The translations under genes and the position numbers were made by a program. Below the pieces are notes generated by a model, which saw only the letters and a list, made by a program, of their open reading frames with translations, did not search any database and was not told the origin of the DNA. From contig JAOPJZ010000010.1 in the NCBI GenBank assembly GCA_025517525.1, positions 54,687 through 118,686 on the forward strand: a stretch of DNA of 64,000 bases, read 5' to 3'. Numbering within the stretch: position 1 is the first letter of the stretch; each line of letters starts with the position of its first letter. Of the stretch, positions 54,066-62,206 are shown piece by piece. This stretch comes from Natronosalvus hydrolyticus. Lineage in GTDB: Archaea > Halobacteriota > Halobacteria > Halobacteriales > Natrialbaceae.

Positions 54066-54971
54066 ATGATACATCACACAGTGCTGGAAACGATGCTCTT
54101 TGACCCCGCTACTGTCGAAGCCGTGCGGGATATTGCCCCACTCTGGCTCGTAGCTTTGCTGACGGTCCTTTCGTTCCTTGGGAGCACGTTCTATCAGGTG
54201 CCGGTTTTGCTGACGATCTACTGGGTGAGTGCTCGAGAGCGAGCGGCAACGTGGCTCGGTATCGTCCTGGGGAGTTACGCGTTTCGCAGCCTGCTCAAGC
54301 ATCTGAACGATATCGAGCGTCCGCCGGTGGACCCGCCGATCGATCCAGCGGCATTTCCCGCCCTGGTTCGACCGATTTACGCGCATCCGGCCGAAATAGC
54401 GACGACATCGTTTCCGAGCGGGCACACGCTCTCGGCGACGGTCCTCTGGGGGTTGCTGGTTGTCGATACGGAGATCGCTACCCGACGGACGCGATTCGCG
54501 GTGGCTGGCTCGGTTATCTTCACCGTTGGCCTCTCGAGGATCGTTCTGGGCGCCCACTACATCGAGGATGTCGTCGCCGGCTTCCTCTTCGGGATACTCT
54601 TTCTCGGCGTTGCCCTGTGGCTCCGTAACCGAAGCCCCACGCCCGTCGGCGCCACTTTCGGACTTGCTGGCCTCATCTCGCTGGTCGTCGTTTCGTTCAC
54701 CGAGAGCACGACGGGGAGCGTCCTGCTCGGGGTTTCAATCGGGACGTTGCTCGTCTGGCACGGACGCTCGCTGCTCGAGCGACAGGCGTCGAGACAGCTC
54801 GGTGCTGGCGGCGTGTTCGTTCTCGCTGTCGCCGTGTTCTCGTCGGTCATTCTCGAACTCCTGCTCGCGGGCTTTTTGCTCGGGATTCTCGCGTTCTGGG
54901 TTCCGCGCCAGCCACGGGTTCGAACGACGGTGACAAAGTTGCCGTTCTGGCGTCGCCTCGAGCGTCGATAG
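54066..54971 (+). CDS. PAP2-family phosphatase
   Basis: A 301-residue membrane phosphatase with about six helices or more. The three PAP2 motifs are visible: KHLNDIERPP, then TTSFPSGHTLSATV, then SRIVLGAHYIEDVVAG, with the catalytic His in the third. It dephosphorylates lipid phosphates or polyprenyl pyrophosphates at the membrane. The ATG at 54066 lies 25 bases after a CCAATAAGT box; a TTG at 54060 would be earlier and is not needed. Confidence 0.85.
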   Translation: MIHHTVLETMLFDPATVEAVRDIAPLWLVALLTVLSFLGSTFYQVPVLLTIYWVSARERAATWLGIVLGSYAFRSLLKHLNDIERPPVDPPIDPAAFPALVRPIYAHPAEIATTSFPSGHTLSATVLWGLLVVDTEIATRRTRFAVAGSVIFTVGLSRIVLGAHYIEDVVAGFLFGILFLGVALWLRNRSPTPVGATFGLAGLISLVVVSFTESTTGSVLLGVSIGTLLVWHGRSLLERQASRQLGAGGVFVLAVAVFSSVILELLLAGFLLGILAFWVPRQPRVRTTVTKLPFWRRLERR

Positions 54972-55051
54972 TGACGGGCGAATCGCACACATGCCCTCCA
55001 AACAGGGTGTAAGTCGGTACCATAATAGACGGTGGCAGATAATGATGAGAT

Positions 55052-55732
55052 ATGACATACACTACGGCCGATGTTGCTGGCCGGATTCAGCATACCGAAG
55101 TAACGCCGACGGCAGATCGAGAACGCATCGACGAACTCTGTGACGAGTGCCTCGAGTACGGATTCGACGGGGCGATGGTGCAACCGTGTTGGGTCCCACA
55201 CGTCGCCGACCGACTGGCTGATTCGGACGTCACGGTCTGTACCGCTGTCGGCTTTCCGATGGGTGGTGACCGACCGTTGACGAAGGCGGTCGCGATACGT
55301 GACGCAGTTGCGGCCGGAGCCGAGGAAATCGACGTGATGCCGAACATCGGCTTCGTCAAATCGGGCAAGGACCAGGCCGTCCGGGAGGAACTCCAGACCA
55401 TCGTCGACGCGTCCGGTGACGTGACCGTCAAGATCATGCTCGAACTCGCGGCCCTCTCGTCCGAGCGCCGGGAATTTCTGACGCAGGCCGCCGTCGACGC
55501 GGGCTTCGATTACATCAAAAACTCGAGTGGCTGGGGAGCCGGTGGCAAAGCCGACGTCGAGACCGTGTCGTTCCTGAGCGAGTACGCGACCCCGGAAACG
55601 AAGGTGAAAGCGAGTGGCGGTATCAAGACGTTCGACGACGCCATCGAATTGCTCGAGGCAGGGGCGCAACTCCTGGGTGCCTCGAGCGGCGTCGAAATCG
55701 TCACTGGCGAGGTGGGCGAGGGTGAGTACTGA
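55052..55732 (+). CDS. deoC: deoxyribose-phosphate aldolase
   Basis: A 226-residue TIM-barrel aldolase that cleaves 2-deoxyribose 5-phosphate to glyceraldehyde 3-phosphate and acetaldehyde. Landmarks are EEIDVMPNIGFVKSG (Asp), DYIKNSSGWGAGG (Schiff-base Lys) and KVKASGGIKTFDD (assisting Lys). Transcription is probably leaderless, from ACCATAATAG about 30 bases before the ATG. The overlapping kinase suggests joint nucleoside sugar metabolism. Confidence 0.92.
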   Translation: MTYTTADVAGRIQHTEVTPTADRERIDELCDECLEYGFDGAMVQPCWVPHVADRLADSDVTVCTAVGFPMGGDRPLTKAVAIRDAVAAGAEEIDVMPNIGFVKSGKDQAVREELQTIVDASGDVTVKIMLELAALSSERREFLTQAAVDAGFDYIKNSSGWGAGGKADVETVSFLSEYATPETKVKASGGIKTFDDAIELLEAGAQLLGASSGVEIVTGEVGEGEY

Positions 55733-56681
55733 CGCGGACGGTGAGGATGCGGCCTCTTCGGGTGGCCGAGTGACTGTCGTCGGCAGTTACAACGCCGGCT
55801 TCGTGATCGACGTAGACGAGATACCAGTTCCCGGAGAGACCGTCCTCGGCTCTGATTTCGTTGAAGGTCCCGGCGGAAAGGGATCAAATCAAGCTATCGG
55901 CGTGGCCAGACTCGGAGCGACCGCCTCGTTCGTGGGCTGCGTGGGCGACGACCACTACGGTGACGAGGCGTTCGACCTCTGGGCTCGAGAGGGCGTCGAC
56001 GTCGAGGCCGTCGAACGCGTCGACGACGTCGCAACTGGGGCGGGATTCGTCATCGTCGACGAAGACGGGGAGAACGCCATTGCGGTCGCTCCGGGGGCGA
56101 ACGCCGAGTTGCGTGCCGAGCACGTCGAAAACGCTCGCGAGCAAATTCGGAACGCACACGTAGTCCTTTGCCAACTCGAGATCGGTGACGAGGCCGTCGA
56201 GCGAGCGGTCGAACTCGCGTCGGAAGCGGGCGTTCGGACCGTCCTCAATCCTGCCCCTGCACGAGAACTCCCGGCCCCAATCCTCGAGTCAGTCGACTAC
56301 TTGACGCCGAACGCGACCGAAGCGCGACTGCTGGCCGGTCACGAACCGGATGCGGACATCCCGAACGAAACCGTCGGTCGCGAACTCCTCGAACTGGGTG
56401 TCGGCTGCGTGGTAATGACTATCGGGGAGGACGGTGCGCTGATTATCACCGAGGACGACCTCGAGCGCGTTCCAGCTCCTGTCGTCGACGTGGTCGATAC
56501 CACGGGTGCCGGGGACGCGTTTAACGCCGGCTTTGCGGTGGCGTTGACGGCCGACCACGACGTCACCGGGGCAACTCGGTTTGGCTGTCGAACCGGAGCC
56601 CACTGTGTCACCGCTCGAGAGGTTATCCCTGGATTGCCCACGCGAGACGACCTCGAGAAGATCCCACAGGCCGAAAAGTGA
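55722..56681 (+). CDS. PfkB-family carbohydrate kinase (ribokinase-like)
   Basis: A 319-residue kinase. EGPGGKGSNQAIGVARLGA is the N-terminal PfkB signature and DTTGAGDAFNAGFA the C-terminal one with the catalytic Asp. It phosphorylates a sugar, likely ribose or deoxyribose or a nucleoside. I use a GTG at 55722, which overlaps the deoC stop by 11 bases; the longer frame extends into deoC out of homology. Confidence 0.85.
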   Translation: MSTDADGEDAASSGGRVTVVGSYNAGFVIDVDEIPVPGETVLGSDFVEGPGGKGSNQAIGVARLGATASFVGCVGDDHYGDEAFDLWAREGVDVEAVERVDDVATGAGFVIVDEDGENAIAVAPGANAELRAEHVENAREQIRNAHVVLCQLEIGDEAVERAVELASEAGVRTVLNPAPARELPAPILESVDYLTPNATEARLLAGHEPDADIPNETVGRELLELGVGCVVMTIGEDGALIITEDDLERVPAPVVDVVDTTGAGDAFNAGFAVALTADHDVTGATRFGCRTGAHCVTAREVIPGLPTRDDLEKIPQAEK

Positions 56682-56683
56682 TG

Positions 56684-56727
56684 CATTTACTACCGGACGG
56701 CGGTCGCTAACCGGCACCCAGTGATAC
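56684..56727. repeat. possible degenerate copy of the CCGGT palindrome
   Basis: CATTTACTACCGG at 56684 and CGGTCGCTAACCGG at 56701 share the pattern, and the second is identical over 14 bases to the divergent copy at 2986. Too degenerate to be certain. Confidence 0.35.
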
Positions 56728-56736
56728 CAATTCCAG

Positions 56737-57016
56737 TCACTCCTCACGATCCGACAAGCGTTTCGAGAATCGGTCGAACTTTTCTTGTGCCGTTTCCTGA
56801 CGCCGCTCGGTTTCCTCGAGGTCGGGCTCTACCGAGCGGAGTTCGCCATCGGCTATCCTCACCTGCATAACGGTCCCCCTCCACTCGAGCAGACGACGGG
56901 AGCTCCGCGAGTGGCACGTCTAGCTGGTCGACCGTTTCGCCGTCGTCCCCGAGCAACAGGACGACGGTTTTGCCGTCGACGATTCGGTCGAGGACGGCGG
57001 TTGCAGCGTCTGCCAT
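56737..57016 (-). pseudogene. DUF3006-family protein with a frameshift
   Basis: The first half (MADAATAVLDRIVDGKTVVL to SARVEG) fits the DUF3006 family. The frame then shifts at a run of five C (plus strand 56875-56879). Reading the other frame continues the family: MQVRIADGELRSVEPDLEET to KFDRFSKRLSDREE and a stop at 56737. One extra base in the run explains it. It may be a true mutation, a slippery site or a sequencing error. Confidence 0.75.
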
Positions 57017-57232
57017 CAGGTGGACACCTCGAGTGGGTCGGCATCAATCCGGGTGTTCGTTCGCTAGTGCGTTCGAAGCGTTCAGTCCTGAATAATCATC
57101 CAACATTTGATAGGGTACGATAACCGTTCGTGCCGTGGTCACCGCCGTTTTCCGAGAATACTAACTGACAGGCGTCTCCGGGTGATTGCAATCCCGAGAG
57201 AACGAGGATCGAAGAGACTACATCGCTTTCTG

Positions 57233-57313
57233 ATACGGTTTACTGTCGTCTCTTCCCGGTGATTTCCCATACCGCCTCGGCAATCACCGGTAAACAGTTA
57301 CAGTAGACCGTAT
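57233..57313. repeat. 81-bp palindromic repeat at the phaJ stop codon
   Basis: ATACGGTTTACTGTCGTC at the left, ACAGTAGACCGTAT at the right, with inner CCCGGTGATTTCCC and GGCAATCACCGG. It ends at the first base of the complemented phaJ TGA. Confidence 0.85.
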
Positions 57314-57987
57314 CAAGCGTCGGGTAGTTCGTCGATGAGCACGACCGCCTCCCCAGCGATGACGGTAGTGTCGTCGTCTTCATCGCGGATTTCGGTCTCG
57401 AGGCGATATTGATCGTTGCCCAGATCCTCGAGGATTTCGACGCGGGCGGAGACCCGGTCACCGATGCCGACGGGGCCACGGAACTCGAGGTCCTGTGAGA
57501 GATAGATCGTCAGTCCGGGGAGGCGGGCGAGGGCGGCACTGATCAGGCCGGAGACGAGGGTGCCATGAACGATCCGTTCACCGAATCGGGTGTCAGCGGC
57601 GAACGCGTCGTCGAGGTGCAGGCGGTTCGTATCGCCACTCACACGAGCGAATGCGCGAACGTCATCCTCTGAAAGCGTCTTTTCGAACGTGACCTGGTCA
57701 CCGACGCCGAGGTCGGTGGGGTCGTCGACCGTTCGTTCGAACGCCCAGTCGAGGTCGGCGTAGGCGATCGATGGAAGATCGGTTTCAATCTGCGTGTCGA
57801 TGCTCGACTCATCGGTGTCGGCCGCCGTGGCTGCTGCCTTCCCATTGCTCCTTACGGGTGCGAACATGGCTTCGACCGCAGCTTTGTTAGCCGCAGTCGT
57901 TCCCTCGAGTACACTGGTCGCCATCGAGGACCAGGCGCTGGCAAACTGTGCCGCCCCGAACTGTTGTGGTGCCATCGTAGCCGTCAT
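57313..57987 (-). CDS. phaJ: (R)-specific enoyl-CoA hydratase, PhaJ-like, with N-terminal extension
   Basis: A 224-residue MaoC/hot-dog protein. The hydratase core starts near residue 95 and has RVSGDTNRLHLDDAFAADTR and RIVHGTLVSGLISAALARLP. The first 85 residues (MAPQQFGAAQFASAWSSMAT, then KAAVEAMFAPV) are Ala-rich and helical, resembling granule-associated proteins. It makes (R)-3-hydroxyacyl-CoA for PHA synthase. Start at 57987 or 57975 (MAPQQ); the latter fits a TGATAAC box at about 58003. It is divergent from phaR. Confidence 0.8.
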   Translation of the reverse strand: MTATMAPQQFGAAQFASAWSSMATSVLEGTTAANKAAVEAMFAPVRSNGKAAATAADTDESSIDTQIETDLPSIAYADLDWAFERTVDDPTDLGVGDQVTFEKTLSEDDVRAFARVSGDTNRLHLDDAFAADTRFGERIVHGTLVSGLISAALARLPGLTIYLSQDLEFRGPVGIGDRVSARVEILEDLGNDQYRLETEIRDEDDDTTVIAGEAVVLIDELPDA

Positions 57988-58091
57988 CTAGGGAGCAGGG
58001 TGTTATCACTCCTTTGGCTCTGCCACTCGGTCTCGATTGTCAGTCACTCCGAATAACGAATTCCAACAGCGAAAGACCATAACCCTTTGAA

Positions 58092-58117
58092 ACCATTCAA
58101 TGGTATTAGATGGTATT
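58092..58117. promoter_or_regulatory. palindrome and direct repeats upstream of phaR, possible PhaR operator
   Basis: ACCATTCAATGGT at 58092-58104 is a perfect palindrome. ATGGTATT occurs twice ten bases apart (58100 and 58110). These lie just before the TATA box, where a repressor would block transcription. Confidence 0.55.
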
Positions 58118-58126
58118 CAGTGGAAA

Positions 58127-58135
58127 GGCTTATAC
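58127..58135 (+). promoter_or_regulatory. TATA box of the phaRPEC operon
   Basis: GGCTTATAC is centred about 28 bases before the phaR ATG at 58160, so the operon's mRNA probably starts near that codon. Confidence 0.55.
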
Positions 58136-58159
58136 ACTGTGGCCGCTTATGTGGTAGTG

Positions 58160-58477
58160 ATGACAGACGATGACGACCAACTGCCCTGGATGAACCCGGC
58201 ACTGTTTACGAAACAGCTCCAGGAAGCCGGTGAGCAGATGGCACAGTCCCAACAGGACGCACTGAGCCAACTGACCGGGGCGGGTGGGATGAACCCCTTC
58301 GACTCATCGTCGGCCTTCGGGCCGATGAACCTCGGGACCGCGACGTTTAAAGCGCGCGTCCAGAGCGGGGGTCGAATCAGTATCCCTGAGCCCGAACGTG
58401 ACGCCCTCGATATCGAGGAGGGTGACATCGTGCAGACGGTTGTCATCCCGGTCAAACGCTCGCGAGACGACGAATAA
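58160..58477 (+). CDS. phaR: AbrB-like regulator PhaR
   Basis: A 105-residue protein. The C-terminal 45 residues (KARVQSGGRISIPEPERDAL, then IEEGDIVQTVVIPV) are an AbrB/SpoVT swapped-hairpin DNA-binding domain. The N-terminal part is helical and rich in Gln. It matches the haloarchaeal PhaR that sits before phaP and controls the operon. The ATG at 58160 is preferred over a GTG/ATG upstream because of the TATA box. First gene of phaRPEC. Confidence 0.85.
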   Translation: MTDDDDQLPWMNPALFTKQLQEAGEQMAQSQQDALSQLTGAGGMNPFDSSSAFGPMNLGTATFKARVQSGGRISIPEPERDALDIEEGDIVQTVVIPVKRSRDDE

Positions 58478-58505
58478 CCCAACGACCAACCCGACACACA
58501 GACCC

Positions 58506-58991
58506 ATGACACAGAACCCATTCACCGCCGTTTTCAACGCCCAGCGCACCGCAATCGAACAACATCAGGCGCTCACCCACGACGCCCTCGAGGCCCAGAA
58601 GGCCGCTTTCGACGCCTTCACTACCGGTCTCGAGACCTCCGAATCGCTCATCGAGGGCAACGCAGAGCTCACGAAGGGGCTCGTCCACGCTACCTTCGAC
58701 ACGCTCGAGGAGTCCATGCCCGAAGGAAGCACCGACCTCGAGGAACTCCGCACCGCAGTCGACGACGGCTTCGATGCCGCGACGGAGGCCCAGATCGAAT
58801 CCCTCGAAGCGCTCGTCGAAGCGGTCGAGGAATCGAGCGTCGCCTACGACGAGTTCGCCGAGGAGTACGCCGTCGTCGTCGACGATTCCGTCGAGAACGC
58901 CCTCGAGGCCCACGACCAGTTCGCGGACAACGTCCAGAAAGTCTCCATCAGTATCGAGGAGGCTGCCGACGAGTTCGACGTTTCGGCCTGA
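58506..58991 (+). CDS. phaP: phasin PhaP
   Basis: A 161-residue all-helical protein, MTQNPFTAVFNAQRTAIEQH, then LVHATFDTLEESMPEGSTDL. It lacks enzymatic motifs and has the heptad-like pattern of a surface protein coating PHA granules. It follows phaR by 28 bases and precedes phaE. Confidence 0.82.
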   Translation: MTQNPFTAVFNAQRTAIEQHQALTHDALEAQKAAFDAFTTGLETSESLIEGNAELTKGLVHATFDTLEESMPEGSTDLEELRTAVDDGFDAATEAQIESLEALVEAVEESSVAYDEFAEEYAVVVDDSVENALEAHDQFADNVQKVSISIEEAADEFDVSA

Positions 58992-59099
58992 ATTCCGAAT
59001 CGAGCCGATTTGCGACGGTGGCCTTCCGGCCACAGACACACGCGACGCGCACACGTACGAACACTATCCCCTAACGTTTTCACCTTTCCAACCCCATCA

Positions 59100-59651
59100 A
59101 TGGCAATGACAGATTCAGACACCGACACGAACCAGTGGAACGCCTTCGTCGAACAGTGGAACGAACAGTTCATGGACGCACTCGAGACCAACATGGAAGC
59201 CCAGGCCCAGTTCGTCGAAAGCTGGTCCGAGGCGGTCGAAGGCACCATCGAGGAGGACGACCTGTCGGAGGGTGTCCAGGGCTACTCCCGTGCCTACGAG
59301 GCCTGGATGGACGCCTCCGACCAGATGGTCGAGCGGATGAACGACGTCGTCGAGGGCGAAGACGTGGACCTCGAGGAGTTCCGCGATATCTGGCTGAACA
59401 CCTCGAACGAAGCGTTCAAGGAGGTCATGACGACCACCGCGTTCGCCCGACTGACCGGTGAAACCGTCGGCGACGTCCTCGAGGCCCAACAGCAAGCCGA
59501 CGAGGCCGCCGAGACGACCCTTCGAACGCTCGGGTTTGCCACCGAAAGCGACGTCGTCGAAGTTGGCGACCGACTGGTCGAACTCGAGCGTCGCCAGCAC
59601 GCCGTCGAGCAGAAACTCGACCGCGTCCTCGAGCATCTGGAGGAGCAATGA
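59100..59651 (+). CDS. phaE: PHA synthase subunit PhaE
   Basis: A 183-residue acidic helical protein (181 if the ATG at 59106 is used). [20 protein letters not shown] begins it, and [18 protein letters not shown] leads to the [18 protein letters not shown] core. It is required with PhaC for class III synthase activity. The stop overlaps the phaC ATG by four bases. Confidence 0.85.
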   Translation: MAMTDSDTDTNQWNAFVEQWNEQFMDALETNMEAQAQFVESWSEAVEGTIEEDDLSEGVQGYSRAYEAWMDASDQMVERMNDVVEGEDVDLEEFRDIWLNTSNEAFKEVMTTTAFARLTGETVGDVLEAQQQADEAAETTLRTLGFATESDVVEVGDRLVELERRQHAVEQKLDRVLEHLEEQ

Positions 59652-61003
59652 AAAATCCGTACGCATTCGCGATGGACATCCAGCGCCAGGCCTGGGAAGG
59701 GGCTGCGGAGATGGCTGAGAAGGTACAGGTGGCTCCCGACCGCGCTGAAACCCTCAACGATGTCGAGGTGGGCCAGACGCCCAGCGAGGTCGTCTACGAG
59801 GAGAATAAACTCCAACTACTGCACTATGAATCCCAGACCGAGAGCCAACACGACGTGCCGATTCTGGTGGTTTACGCGCTGATCAATCGACCGTACATTC
59901 TCGACCTCCAGCCCGACCGCTCTGTCGTGAAGACCCTGCTCGAGGCCGGCTTCGACGTGTACATGATCGACTGGGACGAGCCCTCCGCGCTCGACCGCTC
60001 GATCACGCTCGACGATTACGTCTCACGGTACATCGACAACTGTGTCGACGTGGTTCGCGAACGCTCTGACCTGGACGCCATCAATATCCTCGGCTACTGT
60101 ATGGGCGGGACGATGACGTCGATGTACGCGGCGCTGTTCCCCGAGAAAGTACGAAATCTCGGGTTGATGGCCGCCGGTCTGTGCTTCGCTGGCGATGGCG
60201 GCGTCCTCGAACTCTGGGGTGCAGACGAGTACTACGAACCCGAACGCGTCACCGACACCTTCGGCAACGTTCCGGCGGAGTTCCTCGACGTTGGCTTCGC
60301 GCTGATGGACCCCGTCGCCAACAACGTCACGAAGTACGTCCGGTTTTACGAGAACATGGACGACGAGGAGTTCGTCGAAAACTTCGCCCGGATGGAACGC
60401 TGGCTCGCAGAAGGTATCGACGTGGCCGGCGCGACCTACGACCAGTTCATCGGCGACATCTATCAGGACAACAAACTGATGGAAAACGAGCTATATCTGG
60501 GCGACAAACACGTCGACATCGAGAACATCGAGATGCCGGTCCTCCAGATCGTCGCGACCTACGACCACCTGATTCCACCGGAGGCGTCGAAACCGTTCAA
60601 CGACGCCATTCCGAGCGACGATACCGAAATCCTCGAGTTCGCTACCGGCCACATCGGCATGAGCGTCTCCTCGCGCAGCCACGACGAACTCTGGCCGCAG
60701 GTCTGTGAGTGGTTCGAAGAACGCTCCCAGCTCGAGGAGGCAAGCGATGGAGATGCGGGGGCCTCGAGTGGGGCGACTGACGACGACTCTGCGGGCGAAG
60801 ACGGCAGTGCTGGTGCAGCATCCGTCGGTGATGACCTGACCGAACTCACCGGCATCGGGGAGGCCTACGCCGAGGACCTGGCCCACGCGGGCATCGAATC
60901 GTTCGATGAACTGGCCGAAGCAGACGTGGCCGACCTTGCGGCCGAAACGGGTATTGCTCCGAGTCGACTCGAGGACTGGATCGACCAGGCCCAGGACCGA
61001 TAA
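59648..61003 (+). CDS. phaC: class III PHA synthase PhaC, with HhH C-terminal extension
   Basis: A 451-residue alpha/beta hydrolase-fold synthase. The lipase-box nucleophile is Cys151 in LGYCMGGTM. The Asp is in YDHLIPPEA and the His in GHIGMSV. It polymerises (R)-3-hydroxyacyl-CoA with PhaE. An acidic/Gly linker leads to a C-terminal module [20 protein letters not shown], then [12 protein letters not shown], which looks like a helix-hairpin-helix domain. Such tails occur in haloarchaeal synthases, but their role is open. Confidence 0.92.
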   Translation: MKNPYAFAMDIQRQAWEGAAEMAEKVQVAPDRAETLNDVEVGQTPSEVVYEENKLQLLHYESQTESQHDVPILVVYALINRPYILDLQPDRSVVKTLLEAGFDVYMIDWDEPSALDRSITLDDYVSRYIDNCVDVVRERSDLDAINILGYCMGGTMTSMYAALFPEKVRNLGLMAAGLCFAGDGGVLELWGADEYYEPERVTDTFGNVPAEFLDVGFALMDPVANNVTKYVRFYENMDDEEFVENFARMERWLAEGIDVAGATYDQFIGDIYQDNKLMENELYLGDKHVDIENIEMPVLQIVATYDHLIPPEASKPFNDAIPSDDTEILEFATGHIGMSVSSRSHDELWPQVCEWFEERSQLEEASDGDAGASSGATDDDSAGEDGSAGAASVGDDLTELTGIGEAYAEDLAHAGIESFDELAEADVADLAAETGIAPSRLEDWIDQAQDR

Positions 61004-61117
61004 CGGCGAGCACACTCACTCGAAACTGATGTGCGGTACGTTCGTCTGCTGTAACGTTTTCAGTTTGTTCAAATGGTACATCTTCAGTAGCTTAAGAGAT
61101 AATGAATGCCCTGAAGT

Positions 61118-61131
61118 ATGGTATTCATACC
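61118..61131. promoter_or_regulatory. possible PhaR-type operator before phaB
   Basis: ATGGTATTCATACC shares ATGGTATTCA with the phaR upstream site at 58110. Together with ATGAATGCC 20 bases earlier it gives an imperfect inverted repeat. It lies about 80 bases before the TATA box, so the link is tentative. Confidence 0.4.
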
Positions 61132-61210
61132 GAATTAATTGTAAATCAATAGCAATTCGCACTCGAGGGACGTTCCTCGAGCGCGTCATTGTTCAACACA
61201 ATCACAGGTT

Positions 61211-61220
61211 CTTATTTATC
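61211..61220 (+). promoter_or_regulatory. TATA box of the phaB/fabG-like gene
   Basis: CTTATTTATC is centred about 30 bases before the ATG at 61247, fitting a leaderless or near-leaderless transcript separate from phaC. Confidence 0.5.
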
Positions 61221-61246
61221 ACCGGCTGTCCTATGTGTATCTAACC

Positions 61247-61990
61247 ATGTCTATGGACGGACGAACGTGTGTTATCACCGGATCGGCGCGCGGTATCGGG
61301 CGGGGTATTGCCGAACATCTCGGCGCAGAGGGTGCAAACGTCGTTATCAACTTCCGCTCCTCAGACGAGGCGGCGGAGTCGACGATCGAGGCCATCGAAT
61401 CGGCTGGCGGCGAAGCGATTGCCGTCCAGGGAGACGTTACGGAGAGGGAGAACGTCGTCGAGATGCGAGAGCGGTGTCACGAGGCATTCGGGCCCGCGGA
61501 TGTCCTCGTCAACAACGCGGGCATCACCGCAGACACCCAGTTCGTTGAGATGACGCGCGAGGAGTGGGACCGGGTCATCAACGTCAACCTCGGCGGGACA
61601 TTCAACTGTACCCAGGAGTTCTACGACGACATCTGGAACGCCGAGGAGGGCCGACTCATCAACATCTCGAGCGTCGTCGGGAAACAGGGGAATTTCGGAC
61701 AGGCAAACTACGCCGCCGCCAAAAGCGGCCTCTTCGGATTTACGCGAACGATCGCCCTCGAGTTGGCCCAAGGTGGGTCGACGGCCAACTGCGTCGCCCC
61801 AGGTTTCACGCGGACTGACATGCTCGAGTCGGTTCCGGAACACGTCCTCGAACGAATCATCGCGGGGATTCCACTCGAGCGGCTTGCCGAAGTCGAAGAC
61901 ATCGCCTCCGTCGTCAGGTTCCTGGCAAGCGAAGAGTCGTCCTACGTGACCGGCGAAGTGATCGACGTCAACGGCGGCATGGACCTCTGA
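61247..61990 (+). CDS. phaB: acetoacetyl-CoA reductase/FabG-like short-chain dehydrogenase
   Basis: A 247-residue SDR. The GSARGIGRGIAEHL nucleotide-binding loop, NNAGIT, Ser in INISSVVGKQ, and YAAAKSG give the Ser-Tyr-Lys triad. It reduces 3-ketoacyl-CoA, most likely acetoacetyl-CoA, to (R)-3-hydroxyacyl-CoA for PHA. FabG function in fatty-acid synthesis is unlikely in archaea. It has its own TATA box. Confidence 0.88.
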   Translation: MSMDGRTCVITGSARGIGRGIAEHLGAEGANVVINFRSSDEAAESTIEAIESAGGEAIAVQGDVTERENVVEMRERCHEAFGPADVLVNNAGITADTQFVEMTREEWDRVINVNLGGTFNCTQEFYDDIWNAEEGRLINISSVVGKQGNFGQANYAAAKSGLFGFTRTIALELAQGGSTANCVAPGFTRTDMLESVPEHVLERIIAGIPLERLAEVEDIASVVRFLASEESSYVTGEVIDVNGGMDL

Positions 61991-62206
61991 TCGGTTGGGC
62001 CGTCAGCACCCGCCGATTTGACGCCGTAGCGGCCACTACCGGTACACCGTTTCTGCGGTCAGTTAGCGTCCAGCACTGGACCCGCACAGCCAGTATCCAG
62101 CGCTGGGTGCGCTCGACAGTTCGTGTTGGTGGTACCCGAGACGGTGACGTCACTGCCTACCAAAAAGAGTACTAGAGCTAAGCATCTGGACACATAACCT
62201 CGAGCC

